Origin: Jejubacter calystegiae
Lineage (GTDB): Bacteria; Pseudomonadota; Gammaproteobacteria; Enterobacterales; Enterobacteriaceae
Assembly (NCBI RefSeq): GCF_005671395.1
Contig: NZ_CP040428.1
Coordinates: 4,846,185 to 4,910,184, forward strand
DNA: 64,000 bases
Reading direction: 5' to 3'
Shown piece by piece: positions 49,823-61,299 of this stretch. The notes beneath the pieces are model-generated. The model was not told the DNA's origin, did not search any database, and saw only the letters and a list, made by a program, of their open reading frames with translations. Every line of letters starts with the position of its first letter. Positions within the stretch are counted from its first letter, which is position 1. The translations under genes were made by a program, and so were the position numbers.

Positions 49823-50329
49823 ATGGGGTTTTTTAGTAAACTGTTCGGTGACAATAAAGGCGGCAGCGATACCGGTACAATTGATATCGTTGCGCCGCTG
49901 TCCGGCGAAATCGTCAATATCGAAGACGTACCTGACGTGGTATTCGCTGAGAAAATCGTTGGCGATGGTATCGCTATCAAACCGACCGGCGACAAAATGG
50001 TCGCACCGGTTGACGGCACCATCGGTAAAATTTTTGAAACTAACCACGCCTTCTCTATCGAATCTGATAGCGGCATTGAGCTGTTCGTCCACTTCGGTAT
50101 CGATACCGTTGAGCTGAAAGGCGAAGGCTTCAAGCGCATCGCTGAAGAAGGCCAGCGCGTGAAAGTCGGTGACGTGATCATCGAGTTCGATCTGCCGCTG
50201 CTGGAAGAGAAAGCGAAATCTACGCTGACCCCGGTTGTTATCTCCAATATGGATGAAATCAAAGAGCTCAACAAGCTGTCCGGTAGCGTAACCGTTGGCG
50301 AAACGCCGGTTATCCGTATTAAAAAATAA
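49823..50329 (+). CDS. crr: Glucose-specific PTS enzyme IIA
   Basis: EIIA-Glc transfers phosphate to the glucose permease and is the central regulator of carbon catabolite control (adenylate cyclase, inducer exclusion). 168 aa, with the phosphorylated histidine in [10 protein letters not shown] and the second active-site histidine in [13 protein letters not shown]. It has the usual amphipathic N-terminus ([12 protein letters not shown]). Last gene of the operon, followed by a strong terminator. Confidence 0.98.
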   Translation: MGFFSKLFGDNKGGSDTGTIDIVAPLSGEIVNIEDVPDVVFAEKIVGDGIAIKPTGDKMVAPVDGTIGKIFETNHAFSIESDSGIELFVHFGIDTVELKGEGFKRIAEEGQRVKVGDVIIEFDLPLLEEKAKSTLTPVVISNMDEIKELNKLSGSVTVGETPVIRIKK

Positions 50330-50346
50330 TCGCGTTTACCCAATGT

Positions 50347-50377
50347 AAAAACGGCGCTCTCTGGCGCCGTTTTTTTA
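50347..50377 (+). terminator. Terminator of ptsHI-crr
   Basis: AAAAACGGCGC pairs with GCGCCGTTTTT around a 6-nt loop with an extended T-run. It lies 10 nt before the end of the convergent cysM and probably serves both genes. Confidence 0.93.
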
Positions 50378-50387
50378 TGGGCAGGAT

Positions 50388-51299
50388 TCAGATACCCGCT
50401 CCCTGAGTCAGGGGCTCTTCGCCATAAACGCCGGTGGAAAGATAACGATCGCCGCGATCGCAGATAATCGCCACCACCACCGCCCCCGGCGTGGTACGCG
50501 CCACGCGCAGAGCGCCCGCCACCGCGCCGCCGGAACTCACGCCGCAGAAAATCCCCTCTTCCCTCGCCAAACGGCGCATGGTGACTTCTGCATCCTGTTG
50601 GCTGATATCCAGCACTTCGTCTACCAGCGCGGCATCGAAGATGCCCGGCATCCACTCCCGGGGCCAGCGGCGAATTCCCGGAATGCTGCTGCCCTCTTCC
50701 GGCTGCAGCCCGACGATGGTGATCGGCTTACTCTGCTCGCGCAGGAAACGCGATGTCCCGGTAATGGTGCCGGTGGTCCCCATACTGGAAACAAAGTGGG
50801 TCAGCCTGCCAGCAGTCTGGCGCCAGATCTCCGGCCCGGTAGTTTCATAATGGGCCAGCGGGTTATCCGGATTGTTGAACTGATCCAGCACGTAGCCTTC
50901 GCCGCGCTCTGCCATATCCCGGGCCAGCGCCCTGGCGCCTTCCATGCCGTCGCTCTTACTCACCAGAATTAGCTCAGCGCCGTAGGCCTGCATCGCCGCC
51001 TGACGCTCCAGGCTCATGTTATCCGGCATCAGCAGTTTCATGCGGTACCCTTTCAGCGCCGCGATCATCGCCAGAGCGATCCCCGTGTTGCCGCTGGTGG
51101 CTTCGATAAGCACATCGCCCGGTTTAATATCGCCGCGCGCCTCGGCATGGACTATCATCGAATACGCCGCCCGATCCTTTACCGAACCAGCGGGATTGCT
51201 GCCCTCCAGCTTGACCCAAATTTCACTGCCGTTATCCGGCGCCATGCGCTGCAGGCGAACCAACGGGGTATTGCCAATTGTGTTTTCCAGTGTGCTCAC
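50388..51299 (-). CDS. cysM: Cysteine synthase B (O-acetylserine sulfhydrylase B)
   Basis: PLP enzyme that makes cysteine from O-acetylserine with sulfide or S-sulfocysteine from thiosulfate. The 303-aa protein matches E. coli CysM, with PLP lysine K41 in GSVKDRAA, TSGNTG loop and the PLP phosphate loop SMGTTGTITG. In E. coli it is the last gene of cysPUWAM. Here a hairpin and a 201-bp repeat element separate it from cysA, so co-transcription may be altered. Confidence 0.96.
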   Translation of the reverse strand: MSTLENTIGNTPLVRLQRMAPDNGSEIWVKLEGSNPAGSVKDRAAYSMIVHAEARGDIKPGDVLIEATSGNTGIALAMIAALKGYRMKLLMPDNMSLERQAAMQAYGAELILVSKSDGMEGARALARDMAERGEGYVLDQFNNPDNPLAHYETTGPEIWRQTAGRLTHFVSSMGTTGTITGTSRFLREQSKPITIVGLQPEEGSSIPGIRRWPREWMPGIFDAALVDEVLDISQQDAEVTMRRLAREEGIFCGVSSGGAVAGALRVARTTPGAVVVAIICDRGDRYLSTGVYGEEPLTQGAGI

Positions 51300-51321
51300 G
51301 TTTTACTTATCCAGAAAATAA

Positions 51322-51341
51322 AAGCGGCCAGATGGCCGCTT
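51322..51341 (-). terminator. Hairpin with T-run 22 nt before cysM
   Basis: AAGCGGCC pairs with GGCCGCTT around a 4-nt loop. On the minus strand it is followed by TTTTATTTTC, like an intrinsic terminator, yet it lies only about 20 nt before the cysM start codon. It may reduce read-through from cysPUWA into cysM. Confidence 0.7.
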
Positions 51342-51363
51342 CTGGTGACTCTTTCTTCTCTTC

Positions 51364-51564
51364 TATACCCTAAATAATTCGAGTTGCAGGACATATCTGC
51401 CACAGGCAGATATGAACGTGCTTTAGCACGGCCCCGAAGGGGCGAGGCCCATCAGGGCCTCGTAACGCGGCAAGAGAGTGAATCCCCGGGAGCATAGCCG
51501 TACTATGTAACCGGGGTGAACAAGCGCAGCCAACGCGCCTGCAGCTTGAAGTATAACGGGTATA
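51364..51564. repeat. Palindromic intergenic repeat element with five hairpins
   Basis: A 201-bp non-coding element has imperfect terminal inverted repeats: TATACCCTAAATAATTCG..TTGCAGG at the left, and its counterpart CCTGCAGCTTGAAGT..GGGTATA at the right. The right end abuts the cysA stop codon. Inside are four hairpins in a row: 51392-51414 (10-bp stem), 51417-51430 (5 bp), 51431-51443 (5 bp) and 51444-51461 (7 bp). A larger one follows at 51484-51516 (CCCCGG with CCGGGG, plus an inner CATAG/CTATG). The ends and the GCGGCAAG..GTGAATCCCC core resemble a MITE-like repeat common in Enterobacterales; I cannot name the family. No second copy was noticed in the window. Confidence 0.8.
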
Positions 51565-52650
51565 TCAGGCTGTGCGCGCTAACGCAACCGGCTGAATACG
51601 CTCATCGCCATGATAAATTCGCGCGTTCTGCAAACCGACGAACAGGCGATCGCCGCGTCTGAGGGGCTGCTCATCCTGCATCACTACCGTCAGCAGCTCG
51701 CGACTCCAGCCTTCGGGCTGCACCACCAGCTGCATATAGTGACCGCGGGGGCTTACCTCTACTACCTGCACCGGCAGCGGCGAATCCAGACTGGTGCGAC
51801 GGCTGACGTCGACCTCCCAGGGACGCAGGAACAGATCCACCTCGCCCTGCCAGCTCGGAGTGAAACCCAGCGACCAGCGGTGAGCGCCAACGTGGAACTG
51901 ACCGCCGCGCAGGGTACCGCTCAGGCGATTGACCTCGCCCAGAAACTCCAGCACGAAACGGGTCGCCGGTTCACGCCATACCAACTCCGGCGCATCGGCC
52001 TGTTCGATGTTGCCCTGGCTCATCACCACCACACGATCGGCCACTTCCATCGCCTCTTCCTGGTCGTGGGTCACGAAGACGCTGGTAAATTTCAGCTCTT
52101 CATGCAATTCACGCAGCCAACGACGCAGCTCTTTACGTACCTGAGCATCCAGCGCGCCAAAGGGTTCATCCAGCAGCAAAATCTGTGGCTCCACCGCCAG
52201 CGCACGGGCCAGCGCAACGCGCTGCTTCTGACCTCCGGAAAGCTGAGCCGGAAAGCGGTCCGCCAGATGGGCCAGCTGCACCATCTCCAGCAGTTTGGTG
52301 ACCTTCTGGCGAATGGTCGCAGCATCCGGGCGCTGACGACGCGGCAGCACCGTCAGACCGAAGGCAATATTGTCGAATACCGTCATATGGCGGAACAGCG
52401 CGTAATGCTGAAACACAAAGCCTACCCGACGATCCCGGGCATGCAGACGGCTGACGTCGGTGCCGTGGAAGCGAATACGTCCGCTGCTCTGGCTTTCGAG
52501 CCCGGCGATAATACGTAGCAGCGTGGTCTTTCCGGAACCAGAAGGCCCCAGCAGCGCCACCATCTGGCCGGAAGGAATGTCCAGTGAGATATCGTTCAGC
52601 ACCCGGGTACGGCCAAATGATTTTTTGATTGTGTCGATCTCAATGCTCAT
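51565..52650 (-). CDS. cysA: Sulfate/thiosulfate import ATPase CysA
   Basis: ATP-binding subunit of the sulfate/thiosulfate ABC importer. The 361-aa protein has Walker [10 protein letters not shown], signature LSGGQKQR, Walker [14 protein letters not shown] and a C-terminal regulatory domain (about 240-361). It is four residues shorter than E. coli CysA and ends ARTA right at the border of the repeat element. The start overlaps the cysW stop by 4 nt. Confidence 0.97.
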   Translation of the reverse strand: MSIEIDTIKKSFGRTRVLNDISLDIPSGQMVALLGPSGSGKTTLLRIIAGLESQSSGRIRFHGTDVSRLHARDRRVGFVFQHYALFRHMTVFDNIAFGLTVLPRRQRPDAATIRQKVTKLLEMVQLAHLADRFPAQLSGGQKQRVALARALAVEPQILLLDEPFGALDAQVRKELRRWLRELHEELKFTSVFVTHDQEEAMEVADRVVVMSQGNIEQADAPELVWREPATRFVLEFLGEVNRLSGTLRGGQFHVGAHRWSLGFTPSWQGEVDLFLRPWEVDVSRRTSLDSPLPVQVVEVSPRGHYMQLVVQPEGWSRELLTVVMQDEQPLRRGDRLFVGLQNARIYHGDERIQPVALARTA

Positions 52651-53510
52651 TGTTGTCCCTCCTGTTGCTGGCGTTTGTGCTGATTATCAGGCTTCATAAG
52701 CAACGTGCTCTTTAAAAACAGGGTAATAATCGCCATCAGGGCCAGCAGGGCCGCGGCGGTAAAGGAGCCGACCGTGTTGTAGTCCTGCTCCAGCAGTTCT
52801 ATCTGCAATGGCAGCGACAGCGTCTCGCCGCGTATCGAGCCGGAAACTACCGACACCGCGCCAAACTCGCCAATAGCGCGGGCGTTGGTCAACACCACGC
52901 CATACAGCAGCGCCCAGCGGATATTGGGCAGCGTTACCCGGCGGAACATCTGCCAGCCGGATGCCCCCAGTAGGATAGCGGCTTCATCTTCATTGCTGCC
53001 CTGACTCATCATCACCGGCACCAGTTCACGTACCACGAAGGGGCAAGTCACAAAGATGGTGACCAGCACCATGCCGGGCCAGGAGAACATAATCTGCAGG
53101 CCGTGGGCATCCAGCCAGGATCCCACCGGGCCGTTAATACCGTAAAACAGCAGATAGACCAGGCCTGCCACCACCGGCGATACCGCGAAGGGAATATCCA
53201 GCAGGGTCAACAGCAGCTGGCGACCGGGAAAAGTAAAGCGCGTCACCAACCAGGCCAGCAGCGTACCGAACACCAGGTTAACCGGCACCGTGATCAGCGC
53301 GATCAGCACCGTCAGCCAGATGGCGTGCAGCATGTCAGGGTCCGCCAGATTATTCAGCGCCGGCATCACCCCTTTGGCAAAGGCCTGGGTGAAGATGTAG
53401 ATCATCGGCACTACCAGCAGCAGGAATGAAAACAGCGCGCCAATACCAATCAGCAGCCATTTCACCCAGTCCACCCGTGGACGATCGTAAAGTTGAGTTA
53501 CCTCAGACAT
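52647..53510 (-). CDS. cysW: Sulfate/thiosulfate ABC permease CysW
   Basis: One of the two membrane subunits of the sulfate importer. 287 aa, about six spans, with the EAA loop region [22 protein letters not shown] that contacts CysA. It overlaps both cysA (4 nt) and cysU (1 nt). Order and sequence as in E. coli (291 aa). Confidence 0.96.
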   Translation of the reverse strand: MSEVTQLYDRPRVDWVKWLLIGIGALFSFLLLVVPMIYIFTQAFAKGVMPALNNLADPDMLHAIWLTVLIALITVPVNLVFGTLLAWLVTRFTFPGRQLLLTLLDIPFAVSPVVAGLVYLLFYGINGPVGSWLDAHGLQIMFSWPGMVLVTIFVTCPFVVRELVPVMMSQGSNEDEAAILLGASGWQMFRRVTLPNIRWALLYGVVLTNARAIGEFGAVSVVSGSIRGETLSLPLQIELLEQDYNTVGSFTAAALLALMAIITLFLKSTLLMKPDNQHKRQQQEGQQ

Positions 53511-54343
53511 CAGTGCCCCCCTACCCGTTTACCAAAGCGGCTCTGCAGCGTGTTGATGCTAAACAGCAGCAACAGCGACGCCCCCAGAATCACCGACGCC
53601 ACGGCGCTGGCTGCCGGATAGTCAAACTCCTGCAACCGAACAAAAATCATCAGCGAAGTCACTTCGGTCTTCCAGGCGATATTACCAGCGATGAAGATCA
53701 CCGCACCGAACTCCCCCAGGCTACGGGTAAAAGAGAGCGCCACGCCGGCCATCAGCGCCGGAGAAAGTTCCGGCAGCACCACCCGGCGAAAGCTCTGAAA
53801 GCGGGTCGCTCCCAGGGTCTGAGCCGCTTCTTCGTATTCCGGCCCCAGCTCTTCCAGTACCGGCTGAACGGTACGCACCACAAAGGGTACGCTGGTAAAG
53901 GCCATCGCCACCGCAATACCGAGCCAGGTGTAGGTCACCTTAATGCCCATCTCGCCCAGCCATTCGCCGTACAGGCCGTTGGTCGAAAAGAGCGACGCCA
54001 GGGTCAGGCCCGCCACGGCCGTCGGCAGCGCGAACGGCAGGTCCATCAACCCGTCCAGCAGGCTACGACCGGGGAACTGATAGCGAGTCAGAATCCAGGC
54101 CATCAGCATGCCGAAAACGCCGTTAAACACCGACGCCACGGCGGCAGAGAGCAGGGTCACCTTATAGGCGGCCACCACCTGTGGATTGGTAACCACTTCC
54201 CAGTATTGATCCAGGGTCATCTGGGACAACTGCATCACCAGCGCGCTCAGCGGCAGCAGCAGAATCAGGCAGACGAACAGCAGACTGGTGCCCAGGCTCA
54301 GGGTAAAGCCTGGCAATACCCGCTTTGACGAAGCGGCAAACAT
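53510..54343 (-). CDS. cysU: Sulfate/thiosulfate ABC permease CysU (CysT)
   Basis: Second membrane subunit of the sulfate importer. 277 aa with about six spans and the EAA loop YEEAAQTLGATRFQSFRRVVLP. It lies between cysP and cysW with one-base overlaps at both ends, so translation of the operon is tightly coupled. Confidence 0.96.
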   Translation of the reverse strand: MFAASSKRVLPGFTLSLGTSLLFVCLILLLPLSALVMQLSQMTLDQYWEVVTNPQVVAAYKVTLLSAAVASVFNGVFGMLMAWILTRYQFPGRSLLDGLMDLPFALPTAVAGLTLASLFSTNGLYGEWLGEMGIKVTYTWLGIAVAMAFTSVPFVVRTVQPVLEELGPEYEEAAQTLGATRFQSFRRVVLPELSPALMAGVALSFTRSLGEFGAVIFIAGNIAWKTEVTSLMIFVRLQEFDYPAASAVASVILGASLLLLFSINTLQSRFGKRVGGH

Positions 54344-55362
54344 CAGTTACGCCCCGCCGCCAGCAGTTGGTCCAGTTCGCCACCGCTAGCAAAGTGGGTT
54401 TTCATAGCTTCACTCCAGCCACCAAACAGATCTTCCACCCGGAACAGCTCGGTTTCCGGAAAGCGATCCTTCAACTGCCCCATCAGTTGCGGGTTGTTTA
54501 CCCGATAATAAAAATCGGTAATGATCTTCTGGGCCGGTGGGCTGTACAGGTAATTCAGGTATGCCTTCGCCGCTTTTTCAGTACCGCGAGCTTTCACGTT
54601 TTTATCCAGCCAGGCCACCGGGAATTCCGCCAGGATGTTGACCTTCGGCACCACGACCTCAAACTGCTGGTCCGGGTACTGGTTGCGGATATTGTTCACT
54701 TCGGATTCAAAGCTAATCAACACATCACCCAGTCCGCGTTCCACGAAGCTGGTGGTGGCGCCGCGGCCGCCGGTATCGAAGACTTCAACATTTTTCAGGA
54801 AGCGGGTCATAAACTGTTCGGTTTTCGCCTTATCGCCGCCGTCCGCCTTCCAGGCTGCCCCCCAGGCCGCCAGGTATGTGTAACGCGCATTGCCCGAAGT
54901 TTTCGGGTTCGGGAAAATAAGCTTAACGTCGCTGCGTCCCAGATCCTGCCAACTGTGGATATTCTTCGGGTTTCCCTTGCGCACCAGGAACGCCATGGTG
55001 GAGTAAAACGGCGAGCTATGATTCGCCAGGCGGCTCTGCCAGTCGGCGGGGAGCAGGCGGCCACGATCGTGCAGGATCTGCACATCGGTCACCTGGTTAT
55101 AAGTTACAACGTCGGCTTTTAAGCCCTGCAGAATCGCCAGCGCCTGCTTCGAGGATCCGGCGTGGGACTGTTTGATGGTCAGGCGATCGCCGTTGTTTTC
55201 ACTGGCCCACTGTTTGGCAAACGGTGGGTTCAGCGCGGCAAATAGCTCACGCGAAACGTCGTAGGAGCTGTTGAGCAGCTCGGTCGCCTGCGCCTGGCCC
55301 GCCAGCAACAGTAGCGAAACCGCCAGCGCGCGTCCTGATGTTTTTAATGACTTAACGGACAT
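54343..55362 (-). CDS. cysP: Thiosulfate/sulfate-binding protein CysP
   Basis: Periplasmic binding protein that feeds the CysUWA importer. 339 aa with a signal peptide (about 1-26, ending AQA before [13 protein letters not shown]). The conserved SHAGSSKQA and [19 protein letters not shown] segments line the anion site. First gene of the operon; the 171 nt upstream should hold the CysB-dependent promoter. Confidence 0.96.
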   Translation of the reverse strand: MSVKSLKTSGRALAVSLLLLAGQAQATELLNSSYDVSRELFAALNPPFAKQWASENNGDRLTIKQSHAGSSKQALAILQGLKADVVTYNQVTDVQILHDRGRLLPADWQSRLANHSSPFYSTMAFLVRKGNPKNIHSWQDLGRSDVKLIFPNPKTSGNARYTYLAAWGAAWKADGGDKAKTEQFMTRFLKNVEVFDTGGRGATTSFVERGLGDVLISFESEVNNIRNQYPDQQFEVVVPKVNILAEFPVAWLDKNVKARGTEKAAKAYLNYLYSPPAQKIITDFYYRVNNPQLMGQLKDRFPETELFRVEDLFGGWSEAMKTHFASGGELDQLLAAGRN

Positions 55363-55533
55363 TCTCCCACCCTAATCTCTGAATCCAGCAGCAATCACGC
55401 CGATACTTCAATGGATATCAGTGTATTTATAACGGGAGGCAAAGCTGTAACGCTTTTATATACCGTTTGGTGATTTACAAGCGCAAAACAATATAAGAAG
55501 GCGGCGCGACCGGAAAGCCGCGCCAGAGTTGAC

Positions 55534-56433
55534 TCACAGGGCCAGGAGACGGTCCAGGGAGGGGGCGAAGTAGTAGCCGCCAGTCACGGGTTTGGTAAAG
55601 CGCAGAATGGCGTCGCGCTTGCCGTCGGCTTCACCGAACATGCTCAGTAGCTGCTGCTCGATGTTGTGCAACCGCGCGCAATAGGCAATGAAATACAGGC
55701 CATGGGGACCGCTGGCGGTACCATAAGGCAGGCTCTGGCGAATAATCTTCAGGCTCTTGCCGTCTTCTTCCAGGTCCACACGGGTCAGGTGCGAAGTGAC
55801 CGGACGCTCTTCCGGTTCAATCTCTTCATTCGCCGCTTTGGTACGACCAAAAATCATCTCCTGATCGGGCACGCTGATGCGGTCGAGCTGCTTCAGGTTG
55901 TGCTCCCAGCGCTGGGCGAGCACGTAGCTGCCGCCATCGTCCACGCCGCCGTTGATGATGCCATACTCGCGACGCAGCTCTTCACCGGCCGGGTTTTCGG
56001 TGCCATCCACAAAACCGCTGAGGTCGCGTTCTTCCACCCAGCGGAAGCCGTGGGTTTCCTCTTCCACCTTCAGCGCATCGCCGAAGGCCGCCAGCGCGGC
56101 CTGGGCAGCGCTGAAGTTAACGTCATGACGCCAGGAAAGGATGTGGATCAGCACATCACGCTGGGTGGCCGGGGCCAGTCCCTTACTGAGCGGGGTAAAG
56201 TTTTTCAGCTCCGGCGCGCCAACGCCGCCGCTCAGATCGCGCCACAGATCGTGTCCAAAGGCCACCACCGCGCCGAGGCGGGCATCCGGCCACTGGGCGC
56301 GCAGCGCTTCCAGACGTGCATGAAAATCCTGACATCCCTGCTTCAGCGCAGCGAAATCCCCCTGAAAACTCGCTTCCAGCCAGATAGCGGCGCGACAGTG
56401 TTCCGGCAAAATACCGGTCTGCACCCGGGACAT
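55534..56433 (-). CDS. yfeX: DyP-type haem peroxidase YfeX
   Basis: Cytoplasmic dye-decolourising peroxidase; in E. coli it oxidises porphyrinogens, and a role in haem iron release is debated. I chose the ATG preceded by AGGAGGAG, giving 299 aa ([13 protein letters not shown]), the same length as in E. coli. DyP signatures: the GxxDG motif in [12 protein letters not shown] with the distal aspartate, the proximal histidine in TSHLTRVD, and the arginine in IRQSLPYG. Confidence 0.94.
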   Translation of the reverse strand: MSRVQTGILPEHCRAAIWLEASFQGDFAALKQGCQDFHARLEALRAQWPDARLGAVVAFGHDLWRDLSGGVGAPELKNFTPLSKGLAPATQRDVLIHILSWRHDVNFSAAQAALAAFGDALKVEEETHGFRWVEERDLSGFVDGTENPAGEELRREYGIINGGVDDGGSYVLAQRWEHNLKQLDRISVPDQEMIFGRTKAANEEIEPEERPVTSHLTRVDLEEDGKSLKIIRQSLPYGTASGPHGLYFIAYCARLHNIEQQLLSMFGEADGKRDAILRFTKPVTGGYYFAPSLDRLLAL

Positions 56434-56556
56434 AACTCCTCCTGAAAATAAACTCAACGACAGCGCGTTAATTATTATGCGGGCTTATACCACCCGTCCT
56501 GTGATGAAATCAGCGCCGGATAAACGCGGCGCGACAGGGCTATATAGTATCGCGGC

Positions 56557-57138
56557 TTAACGCTGCCAGACGATTTTTTTCAACGTCCATTCTTTCAGAG
56601 TGTCGTCAGAAGGCATCAGCCCTTCCGGTCCGCGCCAGGTACCGCCGAACAGATAGCTCAGGTGCTGGCTGTTCGGCGCCTTGCAGACCACCAGTTCAGC
56701 ATCGTCGCCGCTGCCTTTGGTGCAGGCGCCGTAAGCCTTGCTATACAGGTCGCTAAAGGGCGTTCCAGGCTTCACGTCGCCGTCAGCGGTGGCGATATCC
56801 TCGTCCATCACCTCGATTTTCCCGACCTGGCCGCCATCGCCGCTGATAATCAGCGCCACTTTGTCGTCCTTCAGGGCTTCGTAATAGCTCATCACCCGCC
56901 CGTTGGTCATCCTCATACCGCTGCGCAACCGGTAATCCCCGTTCAGGCCGTCGGCAAGAGCCTCTTCGTTAAGCGGCGTGGCGGCGCTGATGCCCCCTAC
57001 GCCGTTATCACTGACGCTGATAGAGGAACCAAACCAGTTCCAGGGCGCCATCTTCGACCAGTGAACCTCAGACAGGGTCGAGCAGCCGCTCGTCATCAGT
57101 ACCAGCCCCCCGATCAGTAATGCTCGCAGTTTATTCAT
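56557..57138 (-). CDS. yfeY: Sigma-E-regulated lipoprotein YfeY
   Basis: Envelope lipoprotein of unknown function, placed under sigma-E control in E. coli. I prefer the ATG giving 193 aa (MNKLRALLIGG), with GGGA about 10 nt upstream; an ATG two codons earlier is also possible. The lipobox is MTSGC. The mature part keeps family segments HWSKMAPWNWFGSS and DGDYRLRSGM-like (NGDYRLRSGMRM), ending IVWQR. It lies just downstream of yfeZ. Confidence 0.9.
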   Translation of the reverse strand: MNKLRALLIGGLVLMTSGCSTLSEVHWSKMAPWNWFGSSISVSDNGVGGISAATPLNEEALADGLNGDYRLRSGMRMTNGRVMSYYEALKDDKVALIISGDGGQVGKIEVMDEDIATADGDVKPGTPFSDLYSKAYGACTKGSGDDAELVVCKAPNSQHLSYLFGGTWRGPEGLMPSDDTLKEWTLKKIVWQR

Positions 57139-57183
57139 TCTCATTCCCGAACTTGTTGTATGACGCACTATTGGAGTGCGGCA

Positions 57184-57627
57184 TCAGGTAAAAGTGCCAA
57201 CCTGCTCAAAACAGGCACGCAGGCGGTGGCTGACCAGAAGCCACCAGAACGCCAGCAGATCGACGATAAGCAACGCCAGCGCGGTCACGGTTTCCGCCTC
57301 TCCCTGTGCCAGCATCCACAGTTGCCAGAGTGAAAGGGCTAATTGTGCCACGATAAGCACCCACCGCCATCCCCGCCACAGTCGCACAAACCGGTGACGG
57401 CGTCCGCTAAGCAGAAACGCCAGGGCTGCGGGGATCCCCGCCAGCAGGCCGAGCCAAAAGGCGGTACGGTCCGGATAGAACAGTGCGAGCAGCGTCTCCC
57501 CCTGCTGGCGTGAGGCTCCTGCCAGCACCAACAGTACCCAGGTACGAGCCTGTAGCACCAGCACCACCCAAAATAGCGGCGGCAGCCTTAACCAGCCCTG
57601 GCTATTATAATCAGATGCTTCCCACAT
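57184..57627 (-). CDS. yfeZ: Inner-membrane protein YfeZ (DUF2919)
   Basis: A 147-aa predicted inner-membrane protein of unknown function, with about four hydrophobic segments and the family start YNSQGWLRLPPLFW. Matches E. coli YfeZ (about 151 aa) in size and in its place next to yfeY. The 45-nt gap to yfeY is compatible with an operon, although yfeY may also have its own sigma-E promoter. Confidence 0.88.
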   Translation of the reverse strand: MWEASDYNSQGWLRLPPLFWVVLVLQARTWVLLVLAGASRQQGETLLALFYPDRTAFWLGLLAGIPAALAFLLSGRRHRFVRLWRGWRWVLIVAQLALSLWQLWMLAQGEAETVTALALLIVDLLAFWWLLVSHRLRACFEQVGTFT

Positions 57628-57718
57628 ATGCCTTAAGCTTTAGATAAGATGGAAGCGGTAAATTATGGCATTGTGAAAGCCGTACGCACATATGCGTAAC
57701 ACGAATAAGGAGATTAAG

Positions 57719-58111
57719 ATGAAAAAAAGCGTTCTGGCTCTGCTGTTCGCCGCTGCCACTCTGACCACAACCTCTGCAATGGCTCAGAATGGCGGTTTTT
57801 CCGGTCCGGATACTCAGTCGACCCAGCGTCAGGGGGGGTTTGTTGGTCCTAACGTTTCCAATACCACGGTGGAAAAGGCGAAAGGTCTGCGCGACGATAG
57901 CTGGGTGGTGTTGGAAGGCAGTATCGTACGTAAAGTCGGCAAGGAACTGTATGAATTCCGCGACGCCAGCGGCTCAGTCAATGTCGATATCGACGACGAC
58001 ATCTGGGGCGGTCTGACGGTGACCCCGAAAGATAAAGTCCGTATCGAAGGTGAAGTGGATAAAGACTGGAACTCGGTCGAAATCGACGTTAAGAGAATCA
58101 CCAAACCGTAA
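57719..58111 (+). CDS. YgiW/YdeI-family exported OB-fold stress protein
   Basis: A 130-aa periplasmic protein of the BOF (bacterial OB-fold) family, linked in relatives to stress and antimicrobial peptide tolerance. I chose the ATG behind AAGGAG (MKKSVLALLF). The signal peptide ends SAMA before QNGGFSGP. The mature domain carries the typical GGFVGP, DDSWVVLEGSIVRKVG, YEFRDASGSVNVDID and VRIEGEVDKDW blocks. E. coli does not have a copy at this place, so it is an extra paralogue or a relocated ygiW-type gene. Confidence 0.9.
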   Translation: MKKSVLALLFAAATLTTTSAMAQNGGFSGPDTQSTQRQGGFVGPNVSNTTVEKAKGLRDDSWVVLEGSIVRKVGKELYEFRDASGSVNVDIDDDIWGGLTVTPKDKVRIEGEVDKDWNSVEIDVKRITKP

Positions 58112-58157
58112 TCGATTATTGCGCCCCGTTGAGCCACGGGGCGCGCTTCAGCTTCAT

Positions 58158-58583
58158 TTAGTACTCTTCATCTTCTATCAGACGTCGCCCAAGATTAATC
58201 ACATCCTGCTGTTCATACCCCAGACGCTCATACATTCCAATGACCACGTCATTATCTTCGCGCACCTGAATGTTGATTTTTGGGCAGCCCCTGGCAATCA
58301 GCTTTTTCTCAAGACGGCTGAGCAGCGCATTGGCGATACCGCGACCGCGGAATTCCGGATGCACCCCCAGATAGTATGCCGCCCCCCGGTGGCCGTCGTA
58401 TCCACCCATTAACGAGCCGACAATCTCTCCGCCCACTTCGGCGACCAGGAACAGATCCGGGTCATGATTCATTTTACGTTCGATATCCATTTCAGGATCA
58501 TTCCAGGGGCGCAGCAGCTCGCAGCGTTCCCAGAGCGTAATTATCTCTTCGAAATCATCCTGGCGAAAAATGCGTATCTCCAT
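58158..58583 (-). CDS. ypeA: GNAT-family acetyltransferase YpeA
   Basis: A 141-aa N-acetyltransferase of unknown substrate, matching E. coli YpeA. The acetyl-CoA binding motif is in [18 protein letters not shown] (RGRGIA), with conserved [18 protein letters not shown] and the C-terminal YERLGYE. It is convergent with the YgiW-like gene and divergent from amiA, which starts 270 nt away. Confidence 0.93.
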   Translation of the reverse strand: MEIRIFRQDDFEEIITLWERCELLRPWNDPEMDIERKMNHDPDLFLVAEVGGEIVGSLMGGYDGHRGAAYYLGVHPEFRGRGIANALLSRLEKKLIARGCPKINIQVREDNDVVIGMYERLGYEQQDVINLGRRLIEDEEY

Positions 58584-58852
58584 GAGTAGCCCCGCGTTTT
58601 TACCCTGAAAAGGCTGATTATGGCTTCAATAGAAGAAATAGCCAATATCCTGGCCTCACAACATCGCTATCGGTGGCATAATAGCGACTGTCATTGATTG
58701 AAATGAAAAGTAAAACATTTGTTATCAGCCGCTGGCGTTTCACAAGTTACGATAGGATATAACAACACCCCGCCCCAGGGGCGTGGCTAAAGTAACAATA
58801 ATGGAGCCTTCAGGCTTCAAGGGACATCACAAAGACAAAACAACAAGGCCGT

Positions 58853-60627
<1,775 letters not shown>

Positions 60628-60638
60628 TCCCCTCAACT

Positions 60639-60661
60639 GCATCCCGTTTCTGGCGGGATGC
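60639..60661 (+). terminator. Hairpin after hemF
   Basis: GCATCCCG pairs with CGGGATGC around a 7-nt loop, 12 nt after the hemF stop. No T-run follows, so it is a weak terminator or an RNA 3-prime stabiliser. Confidence 0.5.
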
Positions 60662-60950
60662 CTCGCCGCTTAAGTTATCCTTCTAATATTTTAAAATTCG
60701 TATTAGAATATTTGCACGCAATTCCCCGCCAAGAAAAACCCTATTAAACATCCATCCCCCCCATTAACTTCTTATATATGAAACTTATCCATACAATTAT
60801 AGCCGTTCGTTTTCAATAAAACTCTTTTAATAAAAGTAATCAACATCCCTTCTTAGTTTTCATGTTTTTGTTACATTTGCAGAACTATACAGTTCATTAC
60901 TGGCTGTTTAGATTTTTTGATTGCCATTATCACTATGAACTGGAGGAGCT
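60662..60950. other. AT-rich upstream region of the urease operon
   Basis: No gene seen. The DNA is much more AT-rich than the surroundings and should hold the ure promoter. A small palindrome, GAACT-ATAC-AGTTC (60882-60895), lies about 55 nt before ureA and is a possible operator. GGAGGAG precedes the ureA start. Confidence 0.6.
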
Positions 60951-61253
60951 ATGCAATTAACGCCGCGTGAGATGGAAAAACTCATGATATATACGCTCGC
61001 TGATGTAGCGAGCAGACGTAAAGGGAGGGGGCTAAAACTTAATCATCCGGAGGCGGTCGCCATGATTACCGTCGCGGCGCTGGAAGGCGCCAGAGAAGGA
61101 AAAACGCTTGAAGAGGTGATGCATGACGCCCGCCATGTGCTGTGCCGCCAGGATGTTATGGATGGCGTCAGCGAGCTTATACCACACGTGCAGGTAGAAG
61201 CCATCTTTACCGACGGTAGCCGCCTGGTCACTATTCACGATCCGATCCTGTGA
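60951..61253 (+). CDS. ureA: Urease gamma subunit
   Basis: Smallest structural subunit of the nickel enzyme that splits urea to ammonia and carbamate. The 100-aa protein has the standard length and the family start [20 protein letters not shown] and end [18 protein letters not shown]. It resembles Yersinia UreA. No ureD lies upstream, which also fits the Yersinia gene order (ureABCEFGD) rather than the Klebsiella order (ureDABCEFG). Confidence 0.95.
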   Translation: MQLTPREMEKLMIYTLADVASRRKGRGLKLNHPEAVAMITVAALEGAREGKTLEEVMHDARHVLCRQDVMDGVSELIPHVQVEAIFTDGSRLVTIHDPIL

Positions 61254-61299
61254 TATTCGCAACCGCGCTATTCGTCGTTATTCTTAATGGAAATGCACA

